A DNA stretch of 64,000 nucleotides from Gemmatirosa kalamazoonensis (lineage in GTDB: Bacteria > Gemmatimonadota > Gemmatimonadetes > Gemmatimonadales > Gemmatimonadaceae). Below are positions 1 to 9,931 of the stretch, piece by piece. Within the stretch, counting starts at the first letter, position 1. Each line of letters opens with the position of its first letter. The translations under genes and the position numbers were made by a program. The notes under the pieces are model-generated. The model was not told where the DNA came from, ran no database searches, and saw only the letters and a list, made by a program, of their open reading frames with translations. The stretch lies in NCBI RefSeq assembly GCF_000522985.1, contig NZ_CP007128.1, positions 2,712,220 to 2,776,219 of the forward strand. Reading direction: 5' to 3'.

Positions 1-1620
1 CTGTACGAGTCCGGGCTGTTCCGCTCCGCGCTCATCGACACCGCGGTCGCGACGGGGCCCGCGACGGGCCGCACCGTGTGCGCGCAGCAGGCCGCCGGCG
101 CGCCGACGCGCGCCGCGCCCGCCGCGGCGGCAGCGGGCCAGGGCGCGAGCGCGCCGCACGACAGCACGAAGAACGTCGTCGTGTGCGTGCTCGAGGGACA
201 GCTCCACGACGCGCGCGTGAGCGCCGGCTTCACGACGGCCGACTTCTTCGCGCTGCAGGCGAACTACACCGACAACTACTGGCTCGGCGGGCCGCGCCGG
301 CTGTCGATCAACGCGTCGGTCGGCAACCTCGGCGCGCAGCAGCTCAACGGCACGAAGCCGTTCTTCGACGTCTTCTCCACGCTGCCGGCGGGCGCGGCGC
401 GCGAGAGCCGCTACCTCGCGCCGACGTTCCAGCTCGGCGCGAACGTGCAGCAGCGGTGGTTCCGGTCGCCGCGGAACACGTTAGGCGGCGGCGTGTTCGG
501 GCAGCGGCGCTCGTCGCCCGGCATCTTCGTCGACCGCGGCTACGGCGCCAACCTCGCGTTCACGCGCGAGCTCACGACGCAGGTGCCGCTGAGCGCCACC
601 TATCGCTTCGAGATCAACCGCGTCGAGGCGGGCGAGGTGTACTTCTGCGTGAACTTCGGCGCGTGCGACTTCCCGACGATCGACGCGCTGCAGGGGCAGC
701 AGCGGCTGTCGCCGGCCGCGCTCACCGGCTCCATCAGCACCGCCGACAACCCGCTCGAGCCGACGAGCGGGTGGCTCGGGCGGCTGGAGCTGGAGCACGC
801 GTCGCGGGTGACGCTCAGCGACTACCGCTACAACCGCGTGTTCGGCTCGGGCTCGACGTACCTGCGGCTCGGCTGGCGGCGCTCGGTGCTCGCGTTCCGC
901 GCGCAGGCGGGATGGGTGAAGGCGCTCGCGAGCACGAACCAGGCGGTGGGCGTGTCCGGCGGCGACCCGGTGCTGCATCCCAGCAAGCGGATGTACGCCG
1001 GCGGCTCGCAGAGCGTGCGCGGCTTCGGCGAGAACGAGCTCGGGCCGCGCGTCCTCACCGTCGACCCGAACCTCATCCTCGGCCGCAAGATCGAGAAGGG
1101 CGACACCACGTACGCGTGCGGCGGCGGCGGCGTCACGCCGGCGGTGCTGCGGAGCTGCTTCCAGCAGCGCGGCGACTCCATCAGCGACCGCGACTTCATC
1201 GAGCGGCCGTTAGGCGGCACCACGCTCGCGTTGGGCAGCGTGGAGCTGCGCGTCCCGGTCTGGGGTCCGCTGCTCGCCGCCGTGTTCGTCGACGGCGCGA
1301 TCCTCGGTGAGAAGGCGCTCTCGGAGCTCGGCAAGGGCACGGGCGCGATCACGCCGGGGGTCGGCGTGCGCTACCTGTCGCCGGTGGGGCCGGTGCGCGT
1401 CGACATCGGGTACAAGCCGAAGCTCACCGAGCGGCTGCCGGTGTTCACGCAGCTCGACAGCCTCGGCACCCGGCGGCTGATCGACCTCACCGCGAACCGG
1501 GGGTGCTCGTCCGGCAACACGGCCGGATGCCGCGCCTTCCCGCTGCGCGAGAGCGCCAGCGCGCTGCGCCGCACGCTCGACCGACTCACGCTTCACCTCT
1601 CCATCGGGGAGGCGTTCTGA
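1..1620 (+). CDS. BamA/TamA-type outer-membrane beta-barrel protein (5' end cut off)
   Basis: The frame is open from the first base of the window, so the true start lies upstream; 539 residues are visible. The first codons read LYESGLFRSALID, which resembles the end of a POTRA domain. The rest looks like an Omp85 barrel: GGSQSVRGFGENELGP (about 1006-1053) matches the conserved VRGF loop of the BamA/TamA surface-antigen domain, GPVRVDIGY is a typical late strand, and the protein ends in Phe, the usual barrel signature. TamB starts inside its stop codon, which favours a TamA-like role in inserting outer-membrane proteins over an essential BamA. Several Cys residues in the loops (around 650-670 and 1120-1160) are unusual for such barrels. 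The family is secure; BamA versus TamA is an inference from the neighbour. Confidence 0.85.
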   Translation: MYESGLFRSALIDTAVATGPATGRTVCAQQAAGAPTRAAPAAAAAGQGASAPHDSTKNVVVCVLEGQLHDARVSAGFTTADFFALQANYTDNYWLGGPRRLSINASVGNLGAQQLNGTKPFFDVFSTLPAGAARESRYLAPTFQLGANVQQRWFRSPRNTLGGGVFGQRRSSPGIFVDRGYGANLAFTRELTTQVPLSATYRFEINRVEAGEVYFCVNFGACDFPTIDALQGQQRLSPAALTGSISTADNPLEPTSGWLGRLELEHASRVTLSDYRYNRVFGSGSTYLRLGWRRSVLAFRAQAGWVKALASTNQAVGVSGGDPVLHPSKRMYAGGSQSVRGFGENELGPRVLTVDPNLILGRKIEKGDTTYACGGGGVTPAVLRSCFQQRGDSISDRDFIERPLGGTTLALGSVELRVPVWGPLLAAVFVDGAILGEKALSELGKGTGAITPGVGVRYLSPVGPVRVDIGYKPKLTERLPVFTQLDSLGTRRLIDLTANRGCSSGNTAGCRAFPLRESASALRRTLDRLTLHLSIGEAF

Positions 1621-4600
1621 TGGCCACCGAACAGACGCCCACGCCCGACCACGCGCATCCGTCGCCGCCACGGCCGCACGCGCGCCACACCGGACGACGC
1701 GTGGCGGCGATCGTGCTCGGCAGCCTGTTCGCCCTCGTCGTGCTCGCGGTCGTCGCCGTGTTCGTGCTCACGAACACCGAGTGGGGACACGAGCAGATCC
1801 GCCGGAAGCTCATCGCGACACTCAACACGGGCGACCGGCGCGTCCACGTGGGGCGGATCAGCGGCAACCTGCTGAAGGGGCTCACGCTGCACGACGTCGC
1901 GATCACCGACTCCAGCGGCGCGCCGTTCCTCAAGGCCGACTCGGTACACACGGGCTACCAGGTGCGGCCGTTCTTCTCGAAGAAGATCGATCTCTCGCAC
2001 GTGCAGCTGTGGCGCCCGGTGCTCGTGCTCGACCGGCCGCCGCACGGCGTGTGGAACTGGGAGCGCATCTTCCCATCCGACACGACGAAGAAGGACACCA
2101 CGACGTCGACGGGCTTCGGCAGCTGGATCGTCCTGCACGACGTGCACGTGTACGACGGCGACGTGACGGTGCGCATCCCGTGGAACCCAGACTCGTCGCT
2201 CGCCGCCGCGTCGCGCGACAGCGCGATCAAGGTGGCGCTCGACACGACGTCGAAGTTCCGGCTGCGCGTGCGGCAGGTGCCTAACGGCTACCAGCAGGTC
2301 CAGTACTACCGGTCGCTCTACGGCGCGTTCCCGACGGTGAGCCTCGCGCAGCCCGGGCAGAAGGCGCGGCTCATCGCGGCCGACAGCCTGCGCGTGATCG
2401 CGTCGCCGTTCCGACCGCCCGAGGCGACGGTGACGCAGGCGCACGGCAACATCCGCCTCGACGCCGACTCGCTCTGGTTCCGCAACATGCAGGTGTGGAT
2501 GCCCGGTTCGTTCGCGGCGCTGAGCGGCAGCTACGGGCTGAAGACCGGAGGGCTCGACATCTCCGGCGACGCTCGGCCGGCGGCGCTGCACGACGTGCGC
2601 TTCCTCATGCCGGCGCTCCCCGACAGCGGCATCGCGACGAGCCGCTTCCACGTCTTCATGGGCGGCAGCGACACGTCGGTGTTCCGCTTCGCGGGCATGG
2701 ACCTGCGCTCGGCGCGCACGACGGTGCAGGGGGACCTCGGCTTCAGCTTCACCCCCGAGGTGCGGATCGACACGACGGACGTGCGGTTCGCCGGCCTCAC
2801 GACGACGATGCTGGAGGAGCTCGTGCCGGCGGCGAAGTCGCCGCGCCCGGGCACGCTGACCGGACGGCTGAAGGCCGACGGCACGCTCGCCGACCTCGCG
2901 CTCGACGGCGACGTGACGTTCGACGAGCCGCGCTCGGGACGGTCGCGCATCGTCGCCGACGGCGTGGTGGGCGCGTCCGACGGCGTCGTGCGCGCCCGGC
3001 ACCTCCAGGTGCGGCTCGCGCCGTTCCAGGTGGCGCTCGCGAAGATCTACGCACCGACGCTCCCCGTCGGCGGCACGGTGACGGGCCGGGCGACGGTGAA
3101 CGGCAGCACCACGTCGCGGCTCGACGTCACCGGGATGGACCTCACGCACGCCGACCGCGGGCAGATCTCGCGCCTCGTCGGCCGCGCCGCCGTCGCGATG
3201 AGCGGCTCGCCTAACGCGCCGCCTCCCATCCCGCCGCGTCGCACCGCGGGCGACGGCGCGGCGCCGGTGCTCGCGAGCGAGCGGGAACGCACGCGCGTGC
3301 GCGGGCGCACCGGCAATCCGTGGTTCGACGTCGACGTCGACGCGCGGCCGCTGTCGCTCGTCACGGTCGGGCGGTTCGCGCCGGCGATCGGGCTGCGCGG
3401 CAGCGCGCGCGGGCCGATCCGGCTGCGGGGCACGATGCGCGACTTCGCCGTGACGTCGGCGCTCGCGCTGAACGACGGCGGCCGCGTCTCGGTCGTCGGC
3501 CGGCTGGGCATGGGCGACGTGCCGACGTACGATCTGCGCACGCGTCTGGAGCTGTTCAACGCGAACGCCGTCGTCGCGAAGGCGCCGAGCACGTCGATCA
3601 CCGCGCGGGCCGACGTGAGCGGCCGCGGCAGCGACCCGAAGACGATGGTCGCGCGGCTCGACGCCGACGTCAGCACGACGCGCATCGACACGGTGGCGAT
3701 CGACAGCTCGCGCGCCCGGCTGCGCATCGCCGGCGGGCTGCTCACGGTCGACACGCTCGCCGTGCGCGCGCCGCAGACGCGCCTCGACATGCTCGGCACG
3801 TTCGGGCTCGTGGCGGGGCGCAGCGGCGAGCTGTCGTACCTCGCGCACGTCGACTCGCTCGCCGGGCTCGCGCGCTACATCCCGCATCTCACCGGCAAGG
3901 TCCAGCCGCGCCCGGCGATCCTCGCGGAGCGCGTGGCGGCCGCCCGCGCGGACTCCACGCGCAACGCGCAGCGCAACCAGGTGCGGCTCGCCGTCGGCGA
4001 GGCGACCATCCCGCGCATCGCGGTGGACACGCCGCAGACGATCGCGAAGGACTCGCTCGCCGGCGCGGTCTACGCCGCGGGCGTGCTGCGCGGCAACATC
4101 GAGGGCTTCGACGCGCGCGGCCGCGCCGGCGCGGTGAACCTCGTGGCGCTCGGCAACGCGGTGCAGCGCGCGCGGTTCGCGTACGCGGGCAACGCCATCC
4201 GCACGAAGCAGCAGACGTTCGCCGTCGCCGGCGTCGCCGACTCGCTCCTCGTGGGCGGCTTCGCGCTCGACTCGATCGACGTGCGCGCGTCGTACCGCGA
4301 GCCGGGCGGCAACCTCCAGCTCGCGGTGTGGCAGAACAAGGGGAGCGACGTGTCGGTACGCGCTGACTACGGCATCTATCCCGACCGCCGGGAGCTGCTG
4401 TTCGGCCGGCTCGTCATGCGCTTCGACACCACGTTCTGGGCCGGGACGCACCCGAGCGCCGTGCGATGGGGGCAGCCGGGCGTCGAGGTCGAGAACCTCG
4501 AGCTGACGAACGGCTACGGTGGCCGCATCTTCGTCGACGGTCGACTGCCCACCGGCGGCGCGGCGAACATGCGGCTGCAGGTGGAGAACTTCCAGGTCGC

Positions 4601-6461
4601 CGACGTCGTGGGGCTGCTGCAGAGCGACGTGCCGGTGCGCGGCCTCGCCGACGTCGACGCGAGCATCACCGGCCCGCTCACGGCGCCGATCATCCGCGCC
4701 ACCGCGGCGCTCGACAGCGCGAGCTTCCGCGGCACCGCGCTGCCGAGCCTCGCCGCGAACATCGACTACGCGAACCGGCGCCTCACCGGCCGCGCGCAGG
4801 CGCGCGGCAGTCTGCTCGCCGCGCTCGCGACGGCGCAGGGGAGCCGCGTCGCGGCGACGCAGCCGGACACCGGACGCACGCTGCTCGAGGTGACGGGCAG
4901 CCTGCCGATCAACCTCGCGCTCGAGGGCGTGACGGGACCGCGGCTCGCCGACGACGCGCCGCTCGTCGCCGACTTCCGCGCCGACTCGCTGCCGCTCGAC
5001 CTCGCGTCGCGCTTCACCGACGCGGTGGCCGAGGTGCGCGGGTCGGCGCGCGGCGCGGGCACGGTGCGCGGCACGATCAAGAAGCCGGAGATCGCCGGGC
5101 AGGTGAACCTCGTCGACGCCGGGTTCCGCGTGACGGCCGCGGGGATCCTGATGAAGGACGTGAACGGCGCGCTGCGGCTCAGAGGCGACACGGTCGTCAT
5201 CGACTCCATCGCCGGCCGCACCGATGGGCGCATCGCGCTGCACGGCGGCATCGGCATCAAGACGCTGTCCGCGCCGTCGTTCGACCTGCGCGTCACGGCG
5301 GACCGCGCGACGGTGCTCGACAACGAGATCGGCCGCATCAAGGCCGACGCGCAGATCGCGGCGTACGGTCCGTTCGACGGCGTGTTCGTGAGCGGCGGCG
5401 CGCGCGTGCTCGGTGGCGTGATCTACGTCCCCGAGTCGGACAAGAAGGAGGTCATCTCGTCCGGCGATCCCACCGTGTTCGCGGTGCTCGACACGACTCG
5501 GCTCGCGAACAAGGACCTCGTCGAGCAGCAGTCGCCGCTCCTCGCGAACCTGCGCACCGACGTGTACGTGGGCGTCGATCGCGACACGTGGGTGCGCTCG
5601 CGCGAGGCGAACGTGGAGGTGTACAGCGACGGCGACCTGCGCGTGCGCATGAACCGCGCGCAGCAGGCGGTCGTGCTCGACGGCATCGTGAACACCGACC
5701 GCGGGCAGTACACGTTCCTGAGCAAGCGCTTCCAGGTGAAGAGCGGCTCGGCCACGTTCATCGGCACGCAGGAGCTCGACCCGAACCTGCAGGTGGTGGC
5801 CGAGTACGAGGTGCCCAACGGCCGCCCGCCGCTCACCGTGCGGATCCTCATCGGCGGCACGCTCACCGCACCGCGCATCTCGCTGGAGAGCGACGCGCAG
5901 CCGCCGATCCCGCAGTCGGACCTCCTGAGCTACCTCGCGTTCGGGAGCAACACGGGACAGCTGCTGTCGTTAGGCTCCGGGTCGAGCGTGAGCTCGTCGT
6001 CGCCGAACAACGGCCTCGTGGGCACGACGGCGGCGCTCGCGCGCAAGCAGATCGCGAGCGTGGCGACGGGCGTCATCGTCGACCAGCTCGAGAGCAAGGC
6101 GGGGCGATCGCTCGGCGCGGACGTCTTCAACATCACGCCGGTGCCTGGGCTGCCCGACGAGTTCGCGGGCGGGAACCTCGGCGGTGGGCTCGAGCAGTTC
6201 GTGCGCGGCACGCAGATCGAGTTCGGCAAGTACTTCAACCGGCAGCTCTACGTCGCGTTCCAGGCGACGCCGGTGTTCTTCGAGGGGACGCCGCCGATCC
6301 CGGGCTTCGTGGTGCAGTACCGCTTCGCGCACCTGTTAGGCCTGCAGCTGGAGTCGAACTGGCAGCCGCGCTACTTCCTGCCGCCGCCGTCGCTCTCGCC
6401 GCAGACGATCGACCCGAAGAACGCGTTCGGGCTGTTCCTCGTCAGGAACTGGCGGTTCTGA
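1620..6461 (+). CDS. tamB: TamB-family translocation and assembly module protein (DUF490)
   Basis: This is a 1613-residue envelope protein. The ATG at 1620 overlaps the upstream TGA (TGATG) and follows a GGGGAGG Shine-Dalgarno, so I reject longer in-frame starts. One N-terminal membrane anchor (about residues 28-51) is followed by a very long, beta-rich, low-complexity AsmA-like repeat region. The C-terminal TamB/DUF490 domain includes GQYTFLSKRFQVKSG and later ITPVPGLPDE-type segments, and the protein ends NWRF. TamB proteins span the periplasm as a hydrophobic groove, partner an Omp85 barrel, and serve outer-membrane protein assembly or lipid transport. The preceding barrel gene supports this. 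Translational coupling with that gene is very likely. Confidence 0.93.
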   Translation: MATEQTPTPDHAHPSPPRPHARHTGRRVAAIVLGSLFALVVLAVVAVFVLTNTEWGHEQIRRKLIATLNTGDRRVHVGRISGNLLKGLTLHDVAITDSSGAPFLKADSVHTGYQVRPFFSKKIDLSHVQLWRPVLVLDRPPHGVWNWERIFPSDTTKKDTTTSTGFGSWIVLHDVHVYDGDVTVRIPWNPDSSLAAASRDSAIKVALDTTSKFRLRVRQVPNGYQQVQYYRSLYGAFPTVSLAQPGQKARLIAADSLRVIASPFRPPEATVTQAHGNIRLDADSLWFRNMQVWMPGSFAALSGSYGLKTGGLDISGDARPAALHDVRFLMPALPDSGIATSRFHVFMGGSDTSVFRFAGMDLRSARTTVQGDLGFSFTPEVRIDTTDVRFAGLTTTMLEELVPAAKSPRPGTLTGRLKADGTLADLALDGDVTFDEPRSGRSRIVADGVVGASDGVVRARHLQVRLAPFQVALAKIYAPTLPVGGTVTGRATVNGSTTSRLDVTGMDLTHADRGQISRLVGRAAVAMSGSPNAPPPIPPRRTAGDGAAPVLASERERTRVRGRTGNPWFDVDVDARPLSLVTVGRFAPAIGLRGSARGPIRLRGTMRDFAVTSALALNDGGRVSVVGRLGMGDVPTYDLRTRLELFNANAVVAKAPSTSITARADVSGRGSDPKTMVARLDADVSTTRIDTVAIDSSRARLRIAGGLLTVDTLAVRAPQTRLDMLGTFGLVAGRSGELSYLAHVDSLAGLARYIPHLTGKVQPRPAILAERVAAARADSTRNAQRNQVRLAVGEATIPRIAVDTPQTIAKDSLAGAVYAAGVLRGNIEGFDARGRAGAVNLVALGNAVQRARFAYAGNAIRTKQQTFAVAGVADSLLVGGFALDSIDVRASYREPGGNLQLAVWQNKGSDVSVRADYGIYPDRRELLFGRLVMRFDTTFWAGTHPSAVRWGQPGVEVENLELTNGYGGRIFVDGRLPTGGAANMRLQVENFQVADVVGLLQSDVPVRGLADVDASITGPLTAPIIRATAALDSASFRGTALPSLAANIDYANRRLTGRAQARGSLLAALATAQGSRVAATQPDTGRTLLEVTGSLPINLALEGVTGPRLADDAPLVADFRADSLPLDLASRFTDAVAEVRGSARGAGTVRGTIKKPEIAGQVNLVDAGFRVTAAGILMKDVNGALRLRGDTVVIDSIAGRTDGRIALHGGIGIKTLSAPSFDLRVTADRATVLDNEIGRIKADAQIAAYGPFDGVFVSGGARVLGGVIYVPESDKKEVISSGDPTVFAVLDTTRLANKDLVEQQSPLLANLRTDVYVGVDRDTWVRSREANVEVYSDGDLRVRMNRAQQAVVLDGIVNTDRGQYTFLSKRFQVKSGSATFIGTQELDPNLQVVAEYEVPNGRPPLTVRILIGGTLTAPRISLESDAQPPIPQSDLLSYLAFGSNTGQLLSLGSGSSVSSSSPNNGLVGTTAALARKQIASVATGVIVDQLESKAGRSLGADVFNITPVPGLPDEFAGGNLGGGLEQFVRGTQIEFGKYFNRQLYVAFQATPVFFEGTPPIPGFVVQYRFAHLLGLQLESNWQPRYFLPPPSLSPQTIDPKNAFGLFLVRNWRF

Positions 6462-6468
6462 GCTTGAA

Positions 6469-6534
6469 CCGCGGAGGACGCAGAGGAAACCAAGAGTGAA
6501 TTGGTATCCTCTGCGTCCTCTGCGTCCTCCGCGG
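6469..6534. terminator. Convergent hairpin between tamB and rho
   Basis: The 19-base arm at 6469-6487 (words gcggaggac, gcagagga) is perfectly complementary to 6516-6534. The right side carries one extra copy of the word tcctctgcg (from 6507). It lies between the converging tamB and rho genes and probably ends both transcripts, although no T-run follows. It belongs to the word-repeat hairpin family seen elsewhere in the window. Confidence 0.6.
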
Positions 6535-6544
6535 TCCAATAACC

Positions 6545-8455
6545 TCAGGCGTCGCGCAATCCGCTCAGCAGCCCGTCGTTCGACGTCGTGACGCCGATCC
6601 GCTTGATGAGCCACTCCATCGCGGCCGCCGGCGGCATCTGCTGCAGCCCGCGGCGCAGCACGTACACCGCGTCGAGCTGGTCGGGGCGGAACAGCTTGTC
6701 CTCGCGGCGCGTGCCCGAGGCGGGGATGTCGATCGCCGGGTAGATGCGGCGCTCGGAGAGCGAGCGATCGAGCTTGATCTCGCAGTTGCCCGTCCCCTTG
6801 AACTCCTCGAAGATCACGTCGTCCATCCGCGACCCCGTCTCGACGAGCGCGGTGCCGATGATGGTGAGCGACCCGCCGCCGTGCGACGGCGCGACCGCGC
6901 GGGCCGAGCCGAAGAACGCCTTCGGCTTCGCCATCGCCGTCGCGTCGAGACCGCCCGACAGCGTGCGCCCGATGCCGCGCTCGATCGTGTTGAACGCGCG
7001 CGCCATGCGGGTGATGGAGTCGAGCACGATGACGACGTCCTTGCCCAGCTCGACGAGCCGGCGCGAGCGCTCCATCACCATCTCCACGACCTCGCGGTGC
7101 CGCTCGGCCGGCATGTCGAAGCTCGACGCGACGACCTCGCCGTAGCCGCACGCCACCATGTCGCTGACCTCCTCGGGGCGCTCGTCGACGAGCAGCACGA
7201 GCAGCGCGGCCTGCGGGTGGTTCAGCGCGACGCCCTCCATGATCGCCTGGAGCAGCATCGTCTTGCCGCTGCGCGCCGGCGCCACGATGAGCGCGCGCTG
7301 CCCATAGCCGATCGGCGCGATGAGGTCGATGACGCGGCGCGTGATCTCCGGGCCGCCCTTCATCTTGCGCGTCTCGAGCGTGAGCTTGCGGTCGGGGTAC
7401 GTCGCCATGAGCGCCTGGAAGTCCGGGCGCTTCACCGCGGCCTGCGGCTCCTCGTCGTTCACCTTCGTGACCTCGACGACGCACATGCGGCCACGCTGGT
7501 CGCGACCGGCCATGACCTCGACCTTGTCGCCGGGCCGCAGCCCCCACTGCTTCATGACCGCCTGCGGCACGAACGGATCGCTCGGACCGGGCAGATAGCT
7601 GTTCACCGCCTGGCGAACGAACCCACCGTCGCGGCCGACGCCGAGCCAGCCCGCGAACGCGGTGTCGGCGGCGGTGACGACCGGCTGGCGATCGAACGGC
7701 TGCTGATCGCGCTGCCGGTTGCGCTGCCGGTTGCGGCGGCGCGAGTGGCGGTCGGGACGACCGCCGCGGTCGAAGCCACCCTGCTGGCCACCCTGTCGAT
7801 CGCTCTGGCGATCGCCCTGACGGTCGAAGCGCGGGCCGTTGCGCGGCTCGTTGCGGAAGTCGCGGCCGTTGCGGCCATCGCGCCCGTCGCGCCCATCGCG
7901 CCCTGGCTGGCGGCCCTCACGGGGCTCACGGGGCTCGCGCGGCTCGCGCGACTCGCGCGGCTCCCGAGTCTCGGGCACCTGCTCGGCGCGGCCCTCGCGC
8001 ACGGCGGGCGGCTCGCCGCGCGGCTCCGCGGGGGCAACCGGGAACGTCGCCTCTCCGGTGGGGGCGTCGCTCGCGTCGCTCGCCGCGCTCTCGGCGCGCG
8101 GGGCCTCGTCGCGGCGCTGGCCGCGTCCGCGGCGGCCGCGGCCCGGGCGGCGCGTGGCGCCGTTCTGCGCCGCACCCGCGAGGTCGGTCGGCGAGCCGAG
8201 GTCGACGTCCGGGTCGCCGCCGAAGCTCACCGTCTCGCTGAACACCGGGCGGGAGTCCGCGGGGGGCGCGGGTGGCTCCGTCGGCGCGGGGGCCGGGGCG
8301 GGAGCGGGAGCGGGAGACGGCACCGTCGCCGTGCCGGTCGACGGACCGGCGTCCGTATCATCGCGGTACGGATTGACTTCACCCACGGCGTCGGGCTGCG
8401 GCGTGGCGGATTGCCGGCCGCGGCCACGCCGGACGGGGCGGCGAGGTTCGTTCAT
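6545..8455 (-). CDS. rho: Transcription termination factor Rho
   Basis: This 636-residue RNA-dependent ATPase helicase releases transcripts. The C-terminal ~400 residues are typical Rho: an RNA-binding cold-shock-like domain, Walker A APARSGKT, Walker B region LLVLLVDERPEEV, and the VLDSITRMARAFN segment. Ahead of this sits an extension of ~230 residues that is disordered and very rich in Arg, Gly, Glu and Pro, with tandem PA, REP and GRDGRD repeats. Such insertions are known from Rho of high-GC bacteria, where they add RNA affinity. The start at 8455 (MNEPRRPVRRGRG) is preferred to a longer one at 8515, because the intervening residues look like read-through; neither has a clear Shine-Dalgarno. 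The gene is monocistronic and converges on tamB. Confidence 0.96.
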   Translation of the reverse strand: MNEPRRPVRRGRGRQSATPQPDAVGEVNPYRDDTDAGPSTGTATVPSPAPAPAPAPAPTEPPAPPADSRPVFSETVSFGGDPDVDLGSPTDLAGAAQNGATRRPGRGRRGRGQRRDEAPRAESAASDASDAPTGEATFPVAPAEPRGEPPAVREGRAEQVPETREPRESREPREPREPREGRQPGRDGRDGRDGRNGRDFRNEPRNGPRFDRQGDRQSDRQGGQQGGFDRGGRPDRHSRRRNRQRNRQRDQQPFDRQPVVTAADTAFAGWLGVGRDGGFVRQAVNSYLPGPSDPFVPQAVMKQWGLRPGDKVEVMAGRDQRGRMCVVEVTKVNDEEPQAAVKRPDFQALMATYPDRKLTLETRKMKGGPEITRRVIDLIAPIGYGQRALIVAPARSGKTMLLQAIMEGVALNHPQAALLVLLVDERPEEVSDMVACGYGEVVASSFDMPAERHREVVEMVMERSRRLVELGKDVVIVLDSITRMARAFNTIERGIGRTLSGGLDATAMAKPKAFFGSARAVAPSHGGGSLTIIGTALVETGSRMDDVIFEEFKGTGNCEIKLDRSLSERRIYPAIDIPASGTRREDKLFRPDQLDAVYVLRRGLQQMPPAAAMEWLIKRIGVTTSNDGLLSGLRDA

Positions 8456-8965
8456 GCAGCGAGAGGGTCGAGGTGATGGACGTCCACGAAGGGACCGGGC
8501 GCTTCCCGCGGGCATTCGCCCAGGAGCGCGTTAGGACGTGGCGCAGGTGCGTCTGAACGGCGTCCGCCAGAATGGAAGCACAGCGGATCGCGCGGCTGGC
8601 CGCGGGTGCTGCGACGTGCGGGGAGCGCTGTGCGCGTCGTCGTAGGGAGTGCGCCCCGAGCGCGGCGAATGCGCGGGCGAACCGTCTCGAACGACGCGAC
8701 TGCCTCGGGAGTCACACGGGGCGCGGGCGTTTCACGCGCGGTCCGATCGCGACCGCTGACGCCGCACTGGCTCGGGCGACCCGGCCACACCGTACGTCGG
8801 CGATCTGCTCGTCCCCGTGTCTCGGGGGGCCGCCGCGTGCGCTGGTGGCCAGCGACTATCGGTCTGCCGAAGGCACTACGAGTATCGCAACGGGCCGCGT
8901 GTCGCGCAACCCGGTCGTGTCTACTGGCGCGAACGGTGGTACCCCGGCGAGTTAAGTTCCGATCC
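8456..8965. other. 510-base divergent intergenic region
   Basis: This lies between the rho start and the TPR-protein start. I see no convincing coding sequence: the short open frames lack Shine-Dalgarno sequences and typical third-position GC. There is no RNA gene and no strong hairpin. The rho promoter must lie here. The only specific sequence is the TAAGTT box just upstream of 8966, listed separately. A GTTAGGA near 8530 is a one-base variant of the window-wide heptamer. Confidence 0.4.
8953..8958 (+). promoter_or_regulatory. -10-like TAAGTT box, leaderless start candidate
   Basis: TAAGTT is followed by 7 bases (ccgatcc) and then the ATG at 8966. No Shine-Dalgarno is present. This spacing would place the transcription start at or next to the A of the ATG. 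The same arrangement recurs at several other genes in this window. Confidence 0.45.
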
Positions 8966-9571
8966 ATGTCGACCCAGATTTCCGATCTCAGCGCGCAGGT
9001 CCACGACGCCGTCGCGCGCTACGACGCGACGCGTGACGCCGGCGCACTCGTCTCCCGCCTGCTCACGCTCGCCGCGGAGGCCGAGGGTGACGCCGGCGCC
9101 GAGGCGCTCCTCGCCGCGGCCGCGCCGTACCGCCAGATCCCCGAGGTGGCCGGCCCCCTCTACGAGCGCGTCGTCGCGCTCCGTCCCGACGACGCACAGG
9201 CGCTCGTCGTCCTCGGGAACGCGTACTGGCTCACCGGCCGCGGCCCGGAGGTGGTAGGGGAGCTGGCCACGCGCGCGATCGGCATCGATCCGACGAACCG
9301 TGGCGCGTGGCACATGTGGGCGCTGACCGAATCCGACCCGCGGCAGCGCACGCAGCGCTGGCTGCAGGTCACCCGCCGCTTCCCGCAGGACCAGCTCGCG
9401 AAGGCGCTCCTCGCCGACAACGCGGCGAGCCTCGCCGGCGCCGAGCACGACGACGAGGCGCTCGCCCTCGCGATCGCAACCTACGAGGAGCTGCACGCGT
9501 CTGCCGAGCACCCCGAGCAGCGCGCCGCGCTGGACCATGCCCTGAACACGCTGAAGGGGTGGAAGCTGTGA
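8966..9571 (+). CDS. Tetratricopeptide-repeat-like protein
   Basis: This is a 201-residue, predicted soluble protein with no signal peptide. The helical repeats PEVAGPLYERVVALRPDDAQ and the following ALVVLGNAYWLTG segment match the TPR consensus, with a further degenerate repeat near DPTNRGAWHMWAL. TPR proteins act as protein-protein scaffolds; nothing here identifies a partner. The ATG at 8966 is chosen because the TPR-like sequence begins soon after it and a -10-like box lies 7 bases upstream; the frame stays open further upstream without support. Its stop overlaps the GTG of the AhpD-like gene (GTGA), so the two are translationally coupled. Confidence 0.75.
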   Translation: MSTQISDLSAQVHDAVARYDATRDAGALVSRLLTLAAEAEGDAGAEALLAAAAPYRQIPEVAGPLYERVVALRPDDAQALVVLGNAYWLTGRGPEVVGELATRAIGIDPTNRGAWHMWALTESDPRQRTQRWLQVTRRFPQDQLAKALLADNAASLAGAEHDDEALALAIATYEELHASAEHPEQRAALDHALNTLKGWKL

Positions 9572-9930
9572 GCGAGGAGACGAAGGGGAGCTCGCTCGAG
9601 GAGTTCCGGCAGTTCCGCGAGCGCATGAACGCGGAGATCCTCGGCGAGAACAACCTCGTCGTGAACCGTTTCTTCGCGCTCGACGGCCGCGCCTACGAGG
9701 CGGGCGCGCTCGACGTGCGGACGAAGGAGCTCCTCGGCCTCGTCGCGTCGCTCGTGCTGCGGTGCGACGACTGCGTGACGTACCACCTCGTGCGCTGCGC
9801 CGAGGAGGGGGTGACGCGCCCGGAGATCTTCGAGGCGCTGTCGGTCGGCCTCATCGTCGGCGGCTCGATCGTGATCCCGCACATGCGGCGAGCGGTGGAT
9901 CGGTGGTCGGAGCTGGAGCAGAGGGCCTAA
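9568..9930 (+). CDS. AhpD-like carboxymuconolactone decarboxylase family protein
   Basis: This 120-residue protein starts at GTG 9568, inside the stop of the TPR gene. The sequence RCDDCVTYHL carries the AhpD-type CxxC (Cys66, Cys69) and the following His73, which in this family form the redox or proton-relay site. The helical fold and length agree with single-domain CMD proteins. Family members act as alkylhydroperoxidases or as lactone decarboxylases. The CxxC favours a thiol-redox function; substrate and partner are unknown. The final TAA is part of a GCCTAAC heptamer. Confidence 0.87.
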   Translation: MSEETKGSSLEEFRQFRERMNAEILGENNLVVNRFFALDGRAYEAGALDVRTKELLGLVASLVLRCDDCVTYHLVRCAEEGVTRPEIFEALSVGLIVGGSIVIPHMRRAVDRWSELEQRA

Positions 9931-9931
9931 C

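Noticed and set aside
1503-1620. Longer N-terminus for TamB
   Set aside because: It would overlap the barrel gene by 118 bases in another frame; the ATG at 1620 has a strong Shine-Dalgarno.
1593-5243. Long open frame of 1216 codons on the minus strand opposite tamB
   Set aside because: It is Arg/Ala/His-rich with no domain and lies exactly antisense to tamB; such frames arise from third-position GC in GC-rich genes.
8460-8960. Open frames in the gap upstream of the TPR gene as real genes
   Set aside because: They overlap each other in several frames, have no Shine-Dalgarno and show no recognisable protein sequence.
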